A DNA stretch of 64,000 bases from Macrostomum hystrix (taxonomy: Eukaryota; Platyhelminthes; Macrostomidae), in the NCBI GenBank assembly GCA_950097015.1, contig CATNEN010000038.1:6807001-6871000 (forward strand). The letters are read 5' to 3'. The notes under the pieces were generated by a model. That model was not told where the DNA came from. It worked only from the letters and a program-made list of their open reading frames with translations, and did no database searches. Of the stretch, positions 63,656-64,000 are shown one piece after another (position 1 is the first letter of the stretch; every line of letters begins with the position of its first letter). The position numbers were made by a program, and so were the translations under genes.

Positions 63656-63835
63656 TCTACCTCCCAACGAGGGCCACAACCTGGCAGACTTTGCCTTCAC
63701 CGGCGTGTGGACACGCGACGACTCGGGACCACGAACTGGTGAGCGCCACGAGGCTAAACTCATCGAAGTCCTGAGGACTGGCGTCCCACACGGCGTCAAT
63801 GAGCTGTCCAGTGTGCAGCACAACCCGGCCATCTG
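63656..63835. other. GC-rich candidate exon, strand undecided
   Basis: Open on both strands, with exon-like composition between two pyrimidine-rich repeats. Plus strand: LADFAFTGVWTRDDSGPRT followed by a good donor (actg|gtgagc at 63739). Minus strand: VVLHTGQLIDAVWDASPQDF, EFSLVALTSS. I do not recognise the family in either reading. Confidence 0.3.
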
Positions 63836-64000
63836 TCTCTCCACATCCCTCTTTCAATCTCCCTCTGTCTCTCCACATCCCTCTTTCAATCTCCCTCTGT
63901 CTCTCCACATCCCTCTTTCAATCTCCCTCTGTCTCTCCACATCCCTCTTTCAATCTCCCTCTGTCTCTCCACATCCCTCTTTCAATCTCTCTCTGTCTCA
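63836..64000. repeat. 32-bp minisatellite running off the window end
   Basis: Five units containing ctctccacatccctctttca then atctccctctgt. The array continues past 64000. Confidence 0.93.

Overview
This is a 64 kb piece of a metazoan nuclear genome. The genes have spliced exons with GT-AG introns, animal-only families (ephrin, nicotinic receptor, SHIPPO protein) and the standard code, with TAA, TAG and TGA all used as stops. Introns range from about 50 bp to over 7 kb. By a rough hand tally, about a third of the window is tandem minisatellite DNA. tRNA-headed SINEs and decayed transposons make up much of the rest. A lophotrochozoan-type invertebrate is the best guess. A repeat-rich free-living flatworm such as Macrostomum would fit, but I cannot prove it from the sequence alone.

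Layout. 1-16012 (+): a TMEM245 homologue whose last eleven exons join in frame, with its start lying left of the window. Inside its 7.35 kb fifth intron sits a second gene in the same orientation, inositol polyphosphate multikinase (IPMK, about 3380-4903). 16-34 kb: mostly minisatellite arrays, plus a broken LTR-retrotransposon integrase (19.65-20.2 kb), a nearly full-length but decayed piggyBac transposase (20.4-22.2 kb) and an orphan minus-strand exon near 18 kb. 41693-35008 (-): five exons of an ephrin, the ligand of Eph receptors, with the 3' end not located. 43827-44868 (+): a complete four-exon ODF3/CIMAP (SHIPPO-repeat) sperm-tail gene of 254 residues. 46.05-46.54 kb (-): 3' end of a LINE. 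51862-48915 (-): four exons of sphingosine-1-phosphate phosphatase. 53-58.3 kb: SINEs, a decayed Tc1/mariner transposase and a LINE reverse-transcriptase fragment. 63241-58908 (-): six exons of an alpha-type nicotinic acetylcholine receptor subunit, with the signal-peptide exon not found.

All exon joins proposed here were checked by hand for splice dinucleotides and codon phase. The genes have unrelated jobs (membrane transport-like protein, inositol phosphate kinase, guidance ligand, axonemal protein, lipid phosphatase, ion channel), and I see no operon or pathway linking them.

The most unusual structural signal is that in at least eleven introns, in four genes and on both strands, a private minisatellite begins only about 10-90 bp downstream of the 5' splice donor. 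A second is a 21-bp array that appears to have grown from a single unit inside a SINE copy. Nearly all other long open frames in the window are read-through of stop-free tandem repeats and are not proteins.
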